Positions 43,678 through 53,380 of a DNA stretch of 64,000 nucleotides are shown one piece after another. The position numbers and the translations under genes are program-made. The stretch's first letter is position 1; the number at the start of each line of letters is the position of its first letter. The DNA comes from Hyphomicrobiaceae bacterium. GTDB lineage: Bacteria > Pseudomonadota > Alphaproteobacteria > Rhizobiales > Hyphomicrobiaceae. The DNA lies in contig JALHOW010000002.1 in assembly GCA_022842785.1 (NCBI GenBank), forward strand, positions 496,001 through 560,000, given 5' to 3'. The notes under the pieces are model-generated. The model did not search any database and had not been told where the DNA came from. It worked only from the letters and a program-made list of their open reading frames with translations.

Positions 43678-44721
43678 ATGCGCTCATCCGCTACTGAGCT
43701 TGCACATCGCCTTGCGCGCGAGGCCGAGGCGGTGTGCCGTCAGTACCTTTCCAACGGTCGGCGCGTCGGAAGCTATTGGATCGTCGGGGACGTACGCAAT
43801 ACGCCAGGGCGCTCGATGTACGTCCGGCTGTTCGGCCCGGAAAGTGGCAAGGGCGCCGCCGGCAAGTGGACCGACTCTGCGACGGGGGAACATGGTGACC
43901 TGCTCGACGTGATCCGTGAGAGCCTGGGTCTCATCGACTTCCACGATGTCGCCGACGAGGCGCGCCGCTTCCTCAGCTTGCCGCGTCCGGAACCCGAACT
44001 GCAGCATCGGGCCTACACGACGTCGGCGCCGACCGGCTCACCCGAGGCAGCGCGGCGCCTCATCGCGGCGTCGAGGCCGATCCATGGCACGTTGGTGGAA
44101 ACCTATCTGCGCCATCGCTGCATTGACGGTCTGCACGACGCCAGAGCGCTCCGCTATCATCCCCGTTGCTTCCATCGCCCGGACGACGATGGTCCGACCC
44201 AGACCTGGCCCGCCATGATTGCCAGTGTCACAGATCTCGGCGGCCTCGTCACCGGCGCGCATCGCACATGGCTCGATCCCTCTGGCATCGGCAAGGCGCC
44301 GATCGAGACACCACGCAAAGCCATGGGCTCGCTCCTTGGTCATGCCGTCCGTTTTGGACCGTCAAGCGACGTCATGGGCGCGGGCGAGGGGATCGAGACG
44401 ATGCTGTCCTTGCGCATGGTGTTGCCGGGCCTGCCGATGATGGCGGCGCTATCGGCCGCGCATCTCTCCGCCATCCTGTTTCCGGATACGCTGCGACGGC
44501 TCTATATTGCCCGCGACATCGATCCTGCCGGCGATGGTGCCGTGGCGACACTGACCGCACGGGCCGCGGCTGCCGGGATCGAAACGATCCCCCTGTCGCC
44601 GCGCCTGGGCGACTTCAACGAGGATCTCGTCGCCTTCGGTCTGGACGATCTGCGCGTGCTCGTACGTCCGCGCATTACGACGGAGGATGTTGAACGCTTC
44701 TTCCTTGCGGTGCCGCTCTGA
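43678..44721 (+). CDS. Toprim-domain protein (DUF7146/primase-like)
   Basis: 347 residues. N-terminal part (1-110) resembles the zinc-ribbon-less primase-associated region seen in ICE Toprim proteins (GRSMYVRLFGPESGKGAAGKWTD, GDLLDVIRES). The Toprim domain follows: VMGAGEGIETMLSL with the catalytic Glu, and RLYIARDIDPAGDGAV with the DxD pair, ending in LGDFNEDL. Plasmid relatives are thought to act in DNA processing or priming after transfer. ATG 43678 lies 19 bp after the small gene, so they share a transcript. Confidence 0.85.
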   Translation: MRSSATELAHRLAREAEAVCRQYLSNGRRVGSYWIVGDVRNTPGRSMYVRLFGPESGKGAAGKWTDSATGEHGDLLDVIRESLGLIDFHDVADEARRFLSLPRPEPELQHRAYTTSAPTGSPEAARRLIAASRPIHGTLVETYLRHRCIDGLHDARALRYHPRCFHRPDDDGPTQTWPAMIASVTDLGGLVTGAHRTWLDPSGIGKAPIETPRKAMGSLLGHAVRFGPSSDVMGAGEGIETMLSLRMVLPGLPMMAALSAAHLSAILFPDTLRRLYIARDIDPAGDGAVATLTARAAAAGIETIPLSPRLGDFNEDLVAFGLDDLRVLVRPRITTEDVERFFLAVPL

Positions 44722-45261
44722 GCAGGAGGCGGAAGCCCAGCTCGAGCCGACGCCATCTTGGCATCGTCACAACAAGACCCCTGGTGTCAGATGTCCAGTC
44801 GTTTCCCAACTGGAGAAAATGTGCTGGCTTCGGTGAACATTCGGGATGGGCCAACAGCTGACATCGGCCGCCATGCGGCTCTAACTAGTCGGGAAGGTCG
44901 CTCAATCCCAGTAGCGGACCTCAACGGTTCACGACTGTCGCGCCGCGAGGCTATCGCGTGCGTCATCACGATCGGAGGCAAAACGGACGTCGACGAGATT
45001 CCCATAAGCGGAAGTCGAAGACTCTCAACAGGTGAACCAAAAGACGGCATGGCTCATGTCCGCTCGTTGAGGACTTCGTCAGGCGTGGATCAGCAATGCC
45101 CCACCAACTGCGTCGACTGTGGACAGCCTCCTCCAACAGTTGTCTGTCTATCGGTTTTCGCCGCATGGTAGGCTAGACATGGCGTCATTACCTGCGACTC
45201 GGCAGTGCGGACGGTTGCCCTAACGGCATGTTGGCCGAGATGAGTGGCTCGGAGCCTAATC
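44722..45261. other. Gap before the STAND gene
   Basis: 540 bp with no gene I can support; frames on both strands are short or of poor codon quality. Composition drops in GC compared with the backbone, consistent with the boundary of a third cargo block. GGAG at 45253-45256 serves the next gene. Confidence 0.35.
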
Positions 45262-48200
45262 ATGCCGCTGGTGAAAAACCGACGTGTTTGCATTCGAGAC
45301 GACGGTAGCGGCAGCAAGCGTGAAGTCGACGGCACCTTTGCCGAGTTTGCCCATTCGGATGCAATCGTTCTGCTCGGTGATCCAGGAATCGGCAAGTCTA
45401 CCCTCCTCGCCGAGTTCGGCGGCAGCGATTGTGCAACTGTCCGACACTTCCTGTTGGAACCCAAGCTTCCATCGGGGCCTGCCCTCTTTCTTGACGGACT
45501 AGATGAATATCGCCGCCTTCGCGGAGCTGGCGCAGCTCCCGACGATCTGGTCGCCAAGTTGATCGAGCTGGGCCGCCCGAACTTCTGTCTCGCCTGCCGG
45601 GCCGGAGATTGGTTTGGAGAGATCGACCAAGAGGCCGTTCGCCTGGCAAGTCCCTCCAGACGCGTCGTCGTGCTGGAGTTGATGCCGCTCTCCGATGACG
45701 AGATCATGCAGCTCGCATCCGAACAGCTGCCCGACGCGCGCACGTTTCTCGAAGAAGCGATTGCCTTCGGCCTCGGCAAGCTGCTCGGTAATCCCCAAAC
45801 GCTCGATCTCTTCATCCGAGCGTGGCGCTCTGGCCGACGGCCTCGGAACAAGTTCGAAGCTTATCAGTACGGTATTGAGGACTTGATCCGGGAGACCAAT
45901 CGCGTCCATTCGGAACGCGGGGCCAGCGCAATCGCTGCCGCCACCCTTTGGAGCGCTGCGGCAGCAATCAACAGCACAGCCCTCCTTGGCCACGCCGTCG
46001 GCGTCACGCGCAGGCAGGACGAGTCCAGCGACGAGTTCTTTGCTTCATCTTTGGTCCCCTTCGACACACCGGGCGCCGTCGATGAAACCCTGGGGCGGCG
46101 TGTCTTCACATCGCCCAACACGGATTGCTTTCACCCGAGCCATCGAACAATCGCAGAATTCCTAGCTGGCTCGGACTTGGCGAAGCGTGTTGCCGCCGGT
46201 CTTCCGATTAGCCGTGTATTGGCTCTGATGTGCGGACTGGATGGCGTTCCGGTTGCTGCCCTCCGCGGTCTGTTTGCATGGTTCATGTGCCATCTGTCGG
46301 CACAGGCCGAGCCCTATGTCGGTCTCGATCCATACGCCGTCGCGACCTATGGCGACGCGAGTATGCTGCCGCCTGCCGTACAGCTCGCCATGTGGAATGC
46401 GCTCGGCCGGCTCCGCGATCCTTGGTTTCTCACCAACGAAGACGATCGAGGCACATTCAATGGCCTTGCCAATCGCGACACAGCCCCTCGTCTAAAGCAA
46501 TTGCTTGCCGATCCTCAGACTGCCGTCCACCTGAAGATCGCTGCGCTCGATGCGCTGGCGACCGCTAGCTCCGATCTCGGGTTGACTGCCGAACTCGAGG
46601 CATTCGTGCTTGCGCCCCTGGATAACTCGTGGCTGCGATCCACGGCCCTGAAGGCACTTGCCAAGGTGAAGGGCGGCGACATCTCGTATCTTGCGACACT
46701 CGATGGTCGGTTGTCGTCCAGCAAACCGGACCCTGCTGCCGCAGAGTTGCGCGCCACCTTGCTCACGTTGTTCCCACCGAGCCGTGACATGCCATCCCGC
46801 ATTCATTCGGTTCTTGATCAAGCCGCCGACCCTACCACTGGAAAGAGGGCGACGGGCTACCTTCTTCCACTTCTGAGCCTGCCGACGGACGAGCAGTTGG
46901 ATGCACTCCTCGACGGTGCGCAGACGCTCGTCAGTCGAAAGGGGCCTCGCAAATACGAAATCCGGCACCTCTTCTCTGATTGGTTCATCAGGCGGCTTGT
47001 CAGCCCACGCCCAATGTCTGCGCCGCAGCTCGCGCGATGGCTCACTAGCATCTCCGTTGAGCGCAGCAGCAGCAACGACCGCCTAGTTGCGGCGATCAAG
47101 TCTAGATTCGAGCTCGAGCCCCAGCTATTCGGCCACGTGTACGACACACTCTATTCGGAGCACACGTTCGACACCGAGCGTGATCAATGGCTGTTCATCG
47201 TACACGATGTCTGGAAGGCGCTTCCGCCAGCCCTCTGGCCCGACGCGCAGGCAGAATTCTTCCTCCAGAAAGCGAGACTCGAACCGAATGCCGAGCACGC
47301 CGCAAACTTCTTCCGAATGTTTCTCGGCCACTTGTCTTCGTCGGGCGTTGATCTCGAATTGACGGAGTCAGCATTCTCACTTGTGGATTCGCGATCAGAC
47401 TTGGCTGCTGCACTTGGCAACTGGACAGTCTTCACGATCGAGGATTGGCGCTTGAAACGCTGGCGGAAACAGACCGAGCGGGCAGAAGCAAAGGCTAAGA
47501 ATTGCGCGGAGAACATCTCGCAGCTGACACCCCACATTCACGAGATTTGCGCTGGCACCCACGGCAGCATCGGTTGGGGCGCTCAAATTTTTCTTGGTTA
47601 CTGCGACGATGCCAGCGCGGCCTTGCCCAGGGATCGACTGCTGAGCGTTCTCGATGAACCGCTGACAGACGCCTACATCGAAGGGTTTGGCGCCTATCTC
47701 CGCAACGGATCGGTACCTACTGCCGACGTAATTATCGAACGGTGGGCAAGGAATACCATTCCCTATTCCCACCTCCTCGTCTCGCTTGCCATCTACAGCA
47801 CGATGCAATCGACAGGCGACGTGCCAGAAAAGGCTCACGCGTCCTGCGTGGCCGCTGCAATCACCGAGCTGCACCGAGGCGATCTGGTTCCTGGATACGA
47901 CACCGCGATCGAAAAGTGGCTGGCCAATCAAGCTCAAACGAAGCCCCAACGCGTTATGCCCATCTTGGTCCAGGCGTGGAATGCCGCCGTCGACCAAAAG
48001 CGCGGCTACCTTCCCGGCCTGCAAGATCTTGATGATGCACCCGGCGCCGCCTCTATGCTTGCCAAGGCCGCGGAGCAAGTCCTGTCGTCCGGCGTAAAGG
48101 ATCAGCACAACACAGTCGAACAGCTCGTCACGCTCCTCTTGCGTCACAATCCCAAAGCCATACCTGCTCTGGCGAGTGACGTACTTGCCAATAACTCCGC

Positions 48201-49245
48201 CTCACCGGAGGTTGTCGGCATCTGGAGTGCGGCACTCCTGCTGACCGCTGAACCCAATGACATCTCGGTCTTGTCGACACTGTCCTCGGCGCCGGTAGAG
48301 ACATTGTGGTCGACCATCGAAGTCCTGAAAAGCGGTCGCCTCAATCATCCAGATGCTCCGGCGCTCTCAACCGCGAAGCGTGCTGAAGTGGTCGCGCTCT
48401 TCGGCGCGCGATTTCCGAATACTGGCCACCCCCTCGGCGAGGCCACCTGGGGGCATCAGAACCCATGGGATGCTGCTGAATTCATCGGAAACCAGATCAA
48501 AGCGATCGCCGGAGACAACTCTGCCGAGGCCGATGCTCATCTGGCTGCGCTCGAACATAACCAAGCTCTGGCCACCTACCGCGACGCCATTCGTCATCAG
48601 CGCGCTCAACGCGAAAAACAGGTACGTGAGAACACGTTCGAACCTGCGGACGCGTCAGCCGTGGCATCGGCCCTCAAAAATGCAGCACCAGCCAATTCAG
48701 CTGATCTCCTGGCCTACGTCGAAGAGCATCTGTGTCTTCTGGATGCCGAAATGACGTCGACCTCATACGAACGGCACCAAGCCTATTGGAACAAGAACGA
48801 TCGGACCTTCGTGTCGGTGAAGCGTGAGGAAGACTGTTCCGGTCTTCTGGCTCATGATCTGCAAGCGAGGATTGCACCGCATAGTCTCGTCGCGACTGTC
48901 GAGCATCACATGGTCAACGATAAGGAGTGCGATGTCGCTGTTCTCAATGGGACGTCTCACCTTCTCCCCATCGAGGTGAAGCACCACTACCATGCAGAAC
49001 TTTGGACGGCATGGAGAACCCAACTTGACAGACTGTACACCCGTGATCCGAAGGCCGGAGGCTTTGGGGTGTACTGCGTCCTATGGTCAGGCAGAGCACA
49101 CGGGCGAGACACACCGAAACCACCCGAGGGCGTCGCGAGGCCTACGTCAGCCGTGGAACTTCGCAATGCGCTGGTGTCTCTCATTCCGTCGAATGATCAG
49201 GCTAGGCTCAAGGTAGTTGTTTTGGACATTAGCCCGGCATTGTGA
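45262..49245 (+). CDS. NACHT-like STAND NTPase with solenoid and C-terminal PD-(D/E)XK-like nuclease
   Basis: 1327 residues from ATG 45262 (GGAG 8 bases upstream; GTG 45244 also possible). The NTPase is right at the N-terminus: Walker A LLGDPGIGKSTLL (39-47 core) and Walker B ALFLDGLDEY (75-83) with the Asp-Glu of NACHT proteins. Residues about 300-1150 are helical repeats of HEAT/TPR character, a usual ligand-sensing solenoid. The C-terminus (about 1160-1327) has Asp1224 in ECDVAVLNG and Glu1238/Lys1240 in LPIEVKHHYH, a D...ExK nuclease signature. This fits a single-gene immune effector, like Avs or bNACHT proteins, but with the effector at the C-terminal end. Confidence 0.8.
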   Translation: MPLVKNRRVCIRDDGSGSKREVDGTFAEFAHSDAIVLLGDPGIGKSTLLAEFGGSDCATVRHFLLEPKLPSGPALFLDGLDEYRRLRGAGAAPDDLVAKLIELGRPNFCLACRAGDWFGEIDQEAVRLASPSRRVVVLELMPLSDDEIMQLASEQLPDARTFLEEAIAFGLGKLLGNPQTLDLFIRAWRSGRRPRNKFEAYQYGIEDLIRETNRVHSERGASAIAAATLWSAAAAINSTALLGHAVGVTRRQDESSDEFFASSLVPFDTPGAVDETLGRRVFTSPNTDCFHPSHRTIAEFLAGSDLAKRVAAGLPISRVLALMCGLDGVPVAALRGLFAWFMCHLSAQAEPYVGLDPYAVATYGDASMLPPAVQLAMWNALGRLRDPWFLTNEDDRGTFNGLANRDTAPRLKQLLADPQTAVHLKIAALDALATASSDLGLTAELEAFVLAPLDNSWLRSTALKALAKVKGGDISYLATLDGRLSSSKPDPAAAELRATLLTLFPPSRDMPSRIHSVLDQAADPTTGKRATGYLLPLLSLPTDEQLDALLDGAQTLVSRKGPRKYEIRHLFSDWFIRRLVSPRPMSAPQLARWLTSISVERSSSNDRLVAAIKSRFELEPQLFGHVYDTLYSEHTFDTERDQWLFIVHDVWKALPPALWPDAQAEFFLQKARLEPNAEHAANFFRMFLGHLSSSGVDLELTESAFSLVDSRSDLAAALGNWTVFTIEDWRLKRWRKQTERAEAKAKNCAENISQLTPHIHEICAGTHGSIGWGAQIFLGYCDDASAALPRDRLLSVLDEPLTDAYIEGFGAYLRNGSVPTADVIIERWARNTIPYSHLLVSLAIYSTMQSTGDVPEKAHASCVAAAITELHRGDLVPGYDTAIEKWLANQAQTKPQRVMPILVQAWNAAVDQKRGYLPGLQDLDDAPGAASMLAKAAEQVLSSGVKDQHNTVEQLVTLLLRHNPKAIPALASDVLANNSASPEVVGIWSAALLLTAEPNDISVLSTLSSAPVETLWSTIEVLKSGRLNHPDAPALSTAKRAEVVALFGARFPNTGHPLGEATWGHQNPWDAAEFIGNQIKAIAGDNSAEADAHLAALEHNQALATYRDAIRHQRAQREKQVRENTFEPADASAVASALKNAAPANSADLLAYVEEHLCLLDAEMTSTSYERHQAYWNKNDRTFVSVKREEDCSGLLAHDLQARIAPHSLVATVEHHMVNDKECDVAVLNGTSHLLPIEVKHHYHAELWTAWRTQLDRLYTRDPKAGGFGVYCVLWSGRAHGRDTPKPPEGVARPTSAVELRNALVSLIPSNDQARLKVVVLDISPAL

Positions 49246-49508
49246 CGAAGTGCAGGGTCTCAGGGCCGACACTTTGCAAGTCTGCTTTGGGGGTCATAGA
49301 AATCCCACCAGCGGAAATCGGTATCGCCCAAGACGCGCAAAAGCTCGGATGTCCGGTCTCAGTTTCATAGGCGTCCGTGGACGTTGTTTGCTTGGTAAGC
49401 TTCTGACCCTCAGCAGACCTTCGGTGCGTCTGCAGCCAAGGGGGCCGAAAATGCCTTACGTGTCCAATTGCCGATGCCGGCCCTATCCAGATTAGGTGCC
49501 GTCAGCAT

Positions 49509-49610
49509 TCATGGCAGATGGCTGAGGAACTCTGCGACCAGGCCGGTCACGTCCGCTGGTTGCTCCAAGCTCGGGAGATACGCGACACCGGTCATCTCGT
49601 GGACCTGCCG
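49509..49610 (-). pseudogene. Alpha/beta-hydrolase C-terminal remnant
   Basis: Read leftwards it encodes RQVHEMTGVAYLPSLEQ, PADVTGLVAEFLSHLP and a stop, matching the usual end of alpha/beta hydrolases (GxxHxPxLEQPxxxxxxxxxFL). The catalytic His position (GVAH) is Tyr here. Nothing upstream continues the homology, so it is a small relic. Confidence 0.45.
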
Positions 49611-50029
49611 GCGACCTCGGCAGCAAGCATCGCGCGACCTGACGAGATTTTATAAGAGGTGGCCATTGTTCTTTCTAAGCGGCGTGAATGTTTTTGTCCA
49701 TATGCGCAGTGTGGCGCGTTCGACAAAGGCTAGGAGCGACGCGGCGGTCTGGTCGTTGCGCGTGCGATGTAACAAACCGCTTGCCGGACTACGGCTCCGA
49801 GAGGGGCGACGATAGATCCAACAAGTCGACCTCAGTGCGACGTGTCACGACTCCGCAAGCAACATTCAGACACAATATTGTTCGTCGAAGAAACGTTCGG
49901 ACATCGCTCCACCATTGCAGCAGTCGTTCATCCGTAAGACTATAGAAGGCAGCTCTGCGATACCTGGACTTCATTGCTCGCGACCGTGCCAGAACCCTGC
50001 GTTCATCGCTTCGGAATGAGGGCGCCCGT
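49611..50029. other. Intergenic region with weak copies of the palindromic site
   Basis: No gene. Around 49862-49903 ACATTCAGACACAATATTG and GAAGAAACGTTCGGACAT resemble the half-sites found at 2753, 13682 and 22738, suggesting a degenerate fourth copy attached to the scrambled RND/two-component remnants that follow. Confidence 0.3.
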
Positions 50030-50260
50030 ATGACCCACTGGGAGTATCTGACGCTCGATCTGAGCGATCTGCCGAAGCGCGCGAACCTCATGGAAACACT
50101 CAATGCCGCCGGTAGCGAAGGGTGGGAGATGACTGCGATTACGTTGAACAATATCGCGATCATGAAGCGAAAGTGCGCATCGGAAGAGAGGAGCAAAGCG
50201 GCCGTCAAGGACAAGCCGGTGGCCAAAGTTCCGCTGGCACAGAATTCACGCACTCCCTGA
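50030..50260 (+). CDS. Small DUF4177-like protein
   Basis: 76 residues. The pattern WEYLTLDLSDL, METLNAAGSEGWEMTAIT and IAIMKR follows DUF4177 (WEYkxxxL...LnxxGxeGWExxxv...ilkR). Such proteins are small cytosolic beta-alpha units without a known role. GAGGG lies upstream of ATG 50030. The last 15 bases overlap the end of the convergent response-regulator remnant. The tail after residue 50 is Lys/Ala-rich and disordered. Confidence 0.5.
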   Translation: MTHWEYLTLDLSDLPKRANLMETLNAAGSEGWEMTAITLNNIAIMKRKCASEERSKAAVKDKPVAKVPLAQNSRTP

Positions 50261-50935
50261 GGGCGTCGCCAGAGACGGAATCTCGACCAGCTGAACGAGA
50301 CCTTTCCTCGTCCCGTTGCTGATCTTCGCGATCGTCAGGCCCAGCCCGGCGCAGATATCGCCGTCGCGGCCGCGTGTGAGATCGAGAAGCTGATCGCGCG
50401 AGAGTACGCGGCCGCGACGATCCAGGAATACCTGCAACAGGTCGAACTCCGCTCCCGTCAGATCGATCGGCTCAGCCGAGGCGCTCATCACGCGGCGTAA
50501 TGCTGGATCAATGACAAATCCCTCGAGGCGATAAACTCTCGATGATGGCTCGCTCGACGGCAGATCGCCTTGCCGTCTCAGAACGGCGCGAATGCGTGCG
50601 ACGAGCTCGCGCGGATTGAAGGGCTTTCCGAGATAGTCGTCAGCGCCAATCTCGAGGTCGATAATGCGATCTACGTCTTCCTTGAGGGCCGTGAGAAGAA
50701 TGATCGGAACGCGGTTGCGCTCACCTCGAAGTTGGCGGCACAGATCCAGGCCCGAGCCGTCCGGTAGCATGACATCGAGCACAGCCAGATCGACTTTGTG
50801 AGTCGTAAGGCGCTCGCGCATCTCGTGGTACGAGGCGGCGACCAGCACCCGGAAACCTTGGCCCTCGACATAGCGGGCGAGGAGCTTTCGAATTTCAGGA
50901 TCGTCGTCGACGACCAGGATCTGCGGTGAGGGCAA
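50246..50935 (-). pseudogene. Response regulator fused by deletion to a histidine-kinase tail
   Basis: From TTG 50935 the product starts SPQILVVDDDPEIRKLLARYVEGQGF and follows the intact response regulator of this window through the receiver (LDVMLPDGSGLDLC, KPFNPRELVARIRAVLRR) and into the winged helix as far as LSRDQLLDLTRGRDGD. There it jumps to AGLGLTIAKI and GLVQLVEIPS, which is the G2 box and C-terminus of the partner kinase. So the DNA-recognition helix, sensor, His box and most of the ATPase have been deleted in one step. The receiver could still fold. Confidence 0.85.
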
Positions 50936-50937
50936 TA

Positions 50938-51845
50938 GCGATCAGAACCTTGCGAAGTTCAATCTCAAGGATCGTCAGATATCTATCCGCGTGATGCTGG
51001 ATGAGCGCGCTCGCAACGATCTCGGGCGCATCGCGAGCCTTCAGGTTCCCGCTACGAACGGCAGCCTGCCCTTGTCATCCGTCGCTGATATCGAGCTCGG
51101 ATCGAGACCCAATCATATCGACCGCGTCGACCGCCGGCGCAGCGAAACCATCGAGGCTGAGCTGGTCGGCCTCACAATTGGCCAAGCGGAAGCACTCGTC
51201 GCGAATCCGCCCTCGATAAAGAGCCTGCCTCAGACCATCACGCGGCGACCGGCCGGAGACAGCGAGCACCTGCAGGAGCTGTTCAATGGTTTCGCGCTGG
51301 CCATCAGCTCCGGTGTGGTGCTTCTGCTCTTCGTGCTCGCTCTACTCTTCAATGGCTTCATCCAGCCAATCACCATTATGACCGCGCTCCCACTCTCTAT
51401 CGGCGGCGCCTTCGGGTTGCTGGCCATGACCGGAGCATCGCTATCCATGCCGGCCCTCATTGGCGTTCTGATGTTGATGGGTGTTGCTGCCAAGAATTCC
51501 ATCCTCCTCGTCGAGTATGCCATTGCTGCGCGGCGCGACGCCGGCATGGAGCGCGAAGCCGCTTTGATTGACGCGGCGCGAAAGCGTGCCCGCCCGATCG
51601 TGATGACGACATTGGCCATGGGCGCGGGCATGCTGCCGATCGCGCTAGGGATCGGCGCCGATGCAGAGTCGCGCGCGCCGATGGCCATCGCAGTTATAGG
51701 CGGCCTCATCAGCTCGACTGCGCTGAGCCTCGTCTATGTGCCGGCTGTTTTCTGTGCCATGGACGATATCGAGGCGTGGCTTGCGCGGAAGCTCGGGCGC
51801 CTGCTCGGCGGCACGAAGCAAGCCGAGGGGCGCGTCGGGAGGTGA
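50938..51845 (+). pseudogene. Truncated RND permease (C-terminal third)
   Basis: Homology to the intact pump of this window begins abruptly at DQNLAKFNLKDRQISIRVML, equivalent to about residue 735 of the 1032, and runs to the normal C-terminus including SLPALIGVLMLMGVAAKNSILLVEYAI-type TM helices 8-12. The first 730 residues are missing. The breakpoint lies within 3-5 bp of the start of the receiver remnant on the other strand, so two broken genes are joined head to head. An internal GTG at 50991 leaves a 284-codon open frame, but no pump can result. Confidence 0.88.
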
Positions 51846-51852
51846 TGTGACG

Positions 51853-52488
51853 CTAGTGGCGCGCAGCCGGAAGGAAGCCCTCCAGTATCAAATCCATGGT
51901 GCGCAGGGCAGAATGAGCACCGTCTATTGCGCGGGCGACATCTTCTTCGCTGCAAGCCCATTCATTGATCGAGGTCGCAAGCGCCTGCCAGGCAAGACTT
52001 TTGCCGAGGGCCGGCACGGCGAGATGGCGTGCGCCTAAGGTTTCGGATAGGCCAAAGCTTCGCGCGTGCAGCAGAAGGTGAGCGCCGCGAAGGAGCCGCC
52101 CTTCTGCGATGTAGATCTGGCCGACCGCGCTTGCCGTATCGATGACTGCACATCGCTTGGATGCGGGAGGCATGACCTGCAGCGGGATGGGCATCCCGAG
52201 GTCGTAGAGATCAGCAACGATCGTCTGCAGATTTCTCCGATCGGCCAAGTTCGGCAGAAGCGCGAGAAGACCCGGATGCTCATATATCCCATCGATCTCT
52301 CGATAGAAGGTGTATTGGATCAGCAGGAGCCGGCGATATCGCGTGCAATTTTCGAAGGGTCGCGCGAGATACAGACGCTTGTGTACGGCCTCGCGAGCGG
52401 CCTGCGTCGCGGCTTCGAGCCGATGGCAGAGACTATCTTGATGCATTTCAATCAGCCCCAGTTTATAGGCCCGTTGGCCCTGGCTCAC
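51853..52488 (-). CDS. Biliverdin-producing heme oxygenase (HemO/PigA-like)
   Basis: Up to 211 residues; ATG 52446 (MHQDSLCHRLEAATQAAREAVHKRL) may be the true start. The family layout is visible: proximal-His helix LEAATQAAREAVHKRL, then CTRYRRLLLIQYTFYREI, and the distal helix AVGQIYIAEGRLLRGAHLL followed by FGLSETLGARHLA. Usual Gly-rich distal motif (EGSxLGA) is EGRLLRG here, slightly altered. It opens heme to biliverdin, iron and CO, serving iron acquisition or bilin supply for a phytochrome. No heme-uptake or phytochrome gene is nearby. It converges with the RND remnant. Confidence 0.75.
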   Translation of the reverse strand: MSQGQRAYKLGLIEMHQDSLCHRLEAATQAAREAVHKRLYLARPFENCTRYRRLLLIQYTFYREIDGIYEHPGLLALLPNLADRRNLQTIVADLYDLGMPIPLQVMPPASKRCAVIDTASAVGQIYIAEGRLLRGAHLLLHARSFGLSETLGARHLAVPALGKSLAWQALATSINEWACSEEDVARAIDGAHSALRTMDLILEGFLPAARH

Positions 52489-53380
52489 TCAGTGCTTGGC
52501 AAGGGCACTAGCGGGGGGAGAGCCAGGGCCCGGGCTATGCGGCCGCTTGGCTGGCAAAGTGGCTGGCTTGGCGATCGCACGAACAGTCCTAAAGCGCGCT
52601 GTCCCCGAACTGATTGCGGAGCATTGCCAGACTTGGGCAACTTGGCGGACTTTTGTAACGATGAATTGCTGGCCAAATCGCCAGAGAGCGTCCGCTTCGA
52701 TCATGAGCGCGTCGCTGTCGCGGTGTTCGTCTAGTTGGAGTTGCTCACATTTCGGGACGTCCGCTTCCTCTGCTGAGCGTCCTCGCTTCACGCTGGGTCG
52801 CGGGCTTGCCCAATGTCTGCAGTGGGTCATCCGCGTCGCTTGCTTACGACGGCCGGTTTAGCCGCTTAGCCACAGTGAGCTGACGTTCCGCTGGGCAAAT
52901 GTCAGAGCCAAGGCGAGCTCGATACTGACGTCCGAAAGCGCGACAGGACCAATGCCTTTGGCGGACATTGGGCCGATGGTCTATGTCGATCCGCTGCGGC
53001 CATCGGCGACGTCAATGAAGAGCACGTTACCATCAGGCTCTATAGGCTGCGCGCAATTGTAGGTGCGCTGTTCTATCCGCCGACGTTCAGCGCTTCCTTC
53101 TCGCAGGGCCGTCCGGCCAGTTGTGATTTGCGCCGTCCGTGGTCGAACGGCACGGACCACACTCCATGCGGACGAGCCGCGCCCGGCCTTCCTAAGGGGC
53201 GATCGGGCCAGAACCGACTGTGCCCCGCAACGGCGGCGCGCGCCTTGCAGCCGCGCTTGCCGTCCTCCGCTGCGCTCCGGCCCTGCAGGCTACGCCTTTG
53301 GGTGTGGGCCCCAGCCGGCCCTGGCTGATCCGTCGCCGGAAGGCCGCGATGGGCGCGGCCTCGCTGAGGAGAGGTGTTCC
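52489..53380. other. 892-bp region without a supported gene
   Basis: Frames are open on both strands but show no family pattern. A leftward frame (about 53035-52860) gives PDGNVLFIDVADGRSGST, a stop, then IGPVALSDVSIELALAL, which could be a dead gene I cannot identify. From 53060 the sequence is strongly GC-rich with scattered short palindromes and leads into the backbone gene at 53381. Confidence 0.35.
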
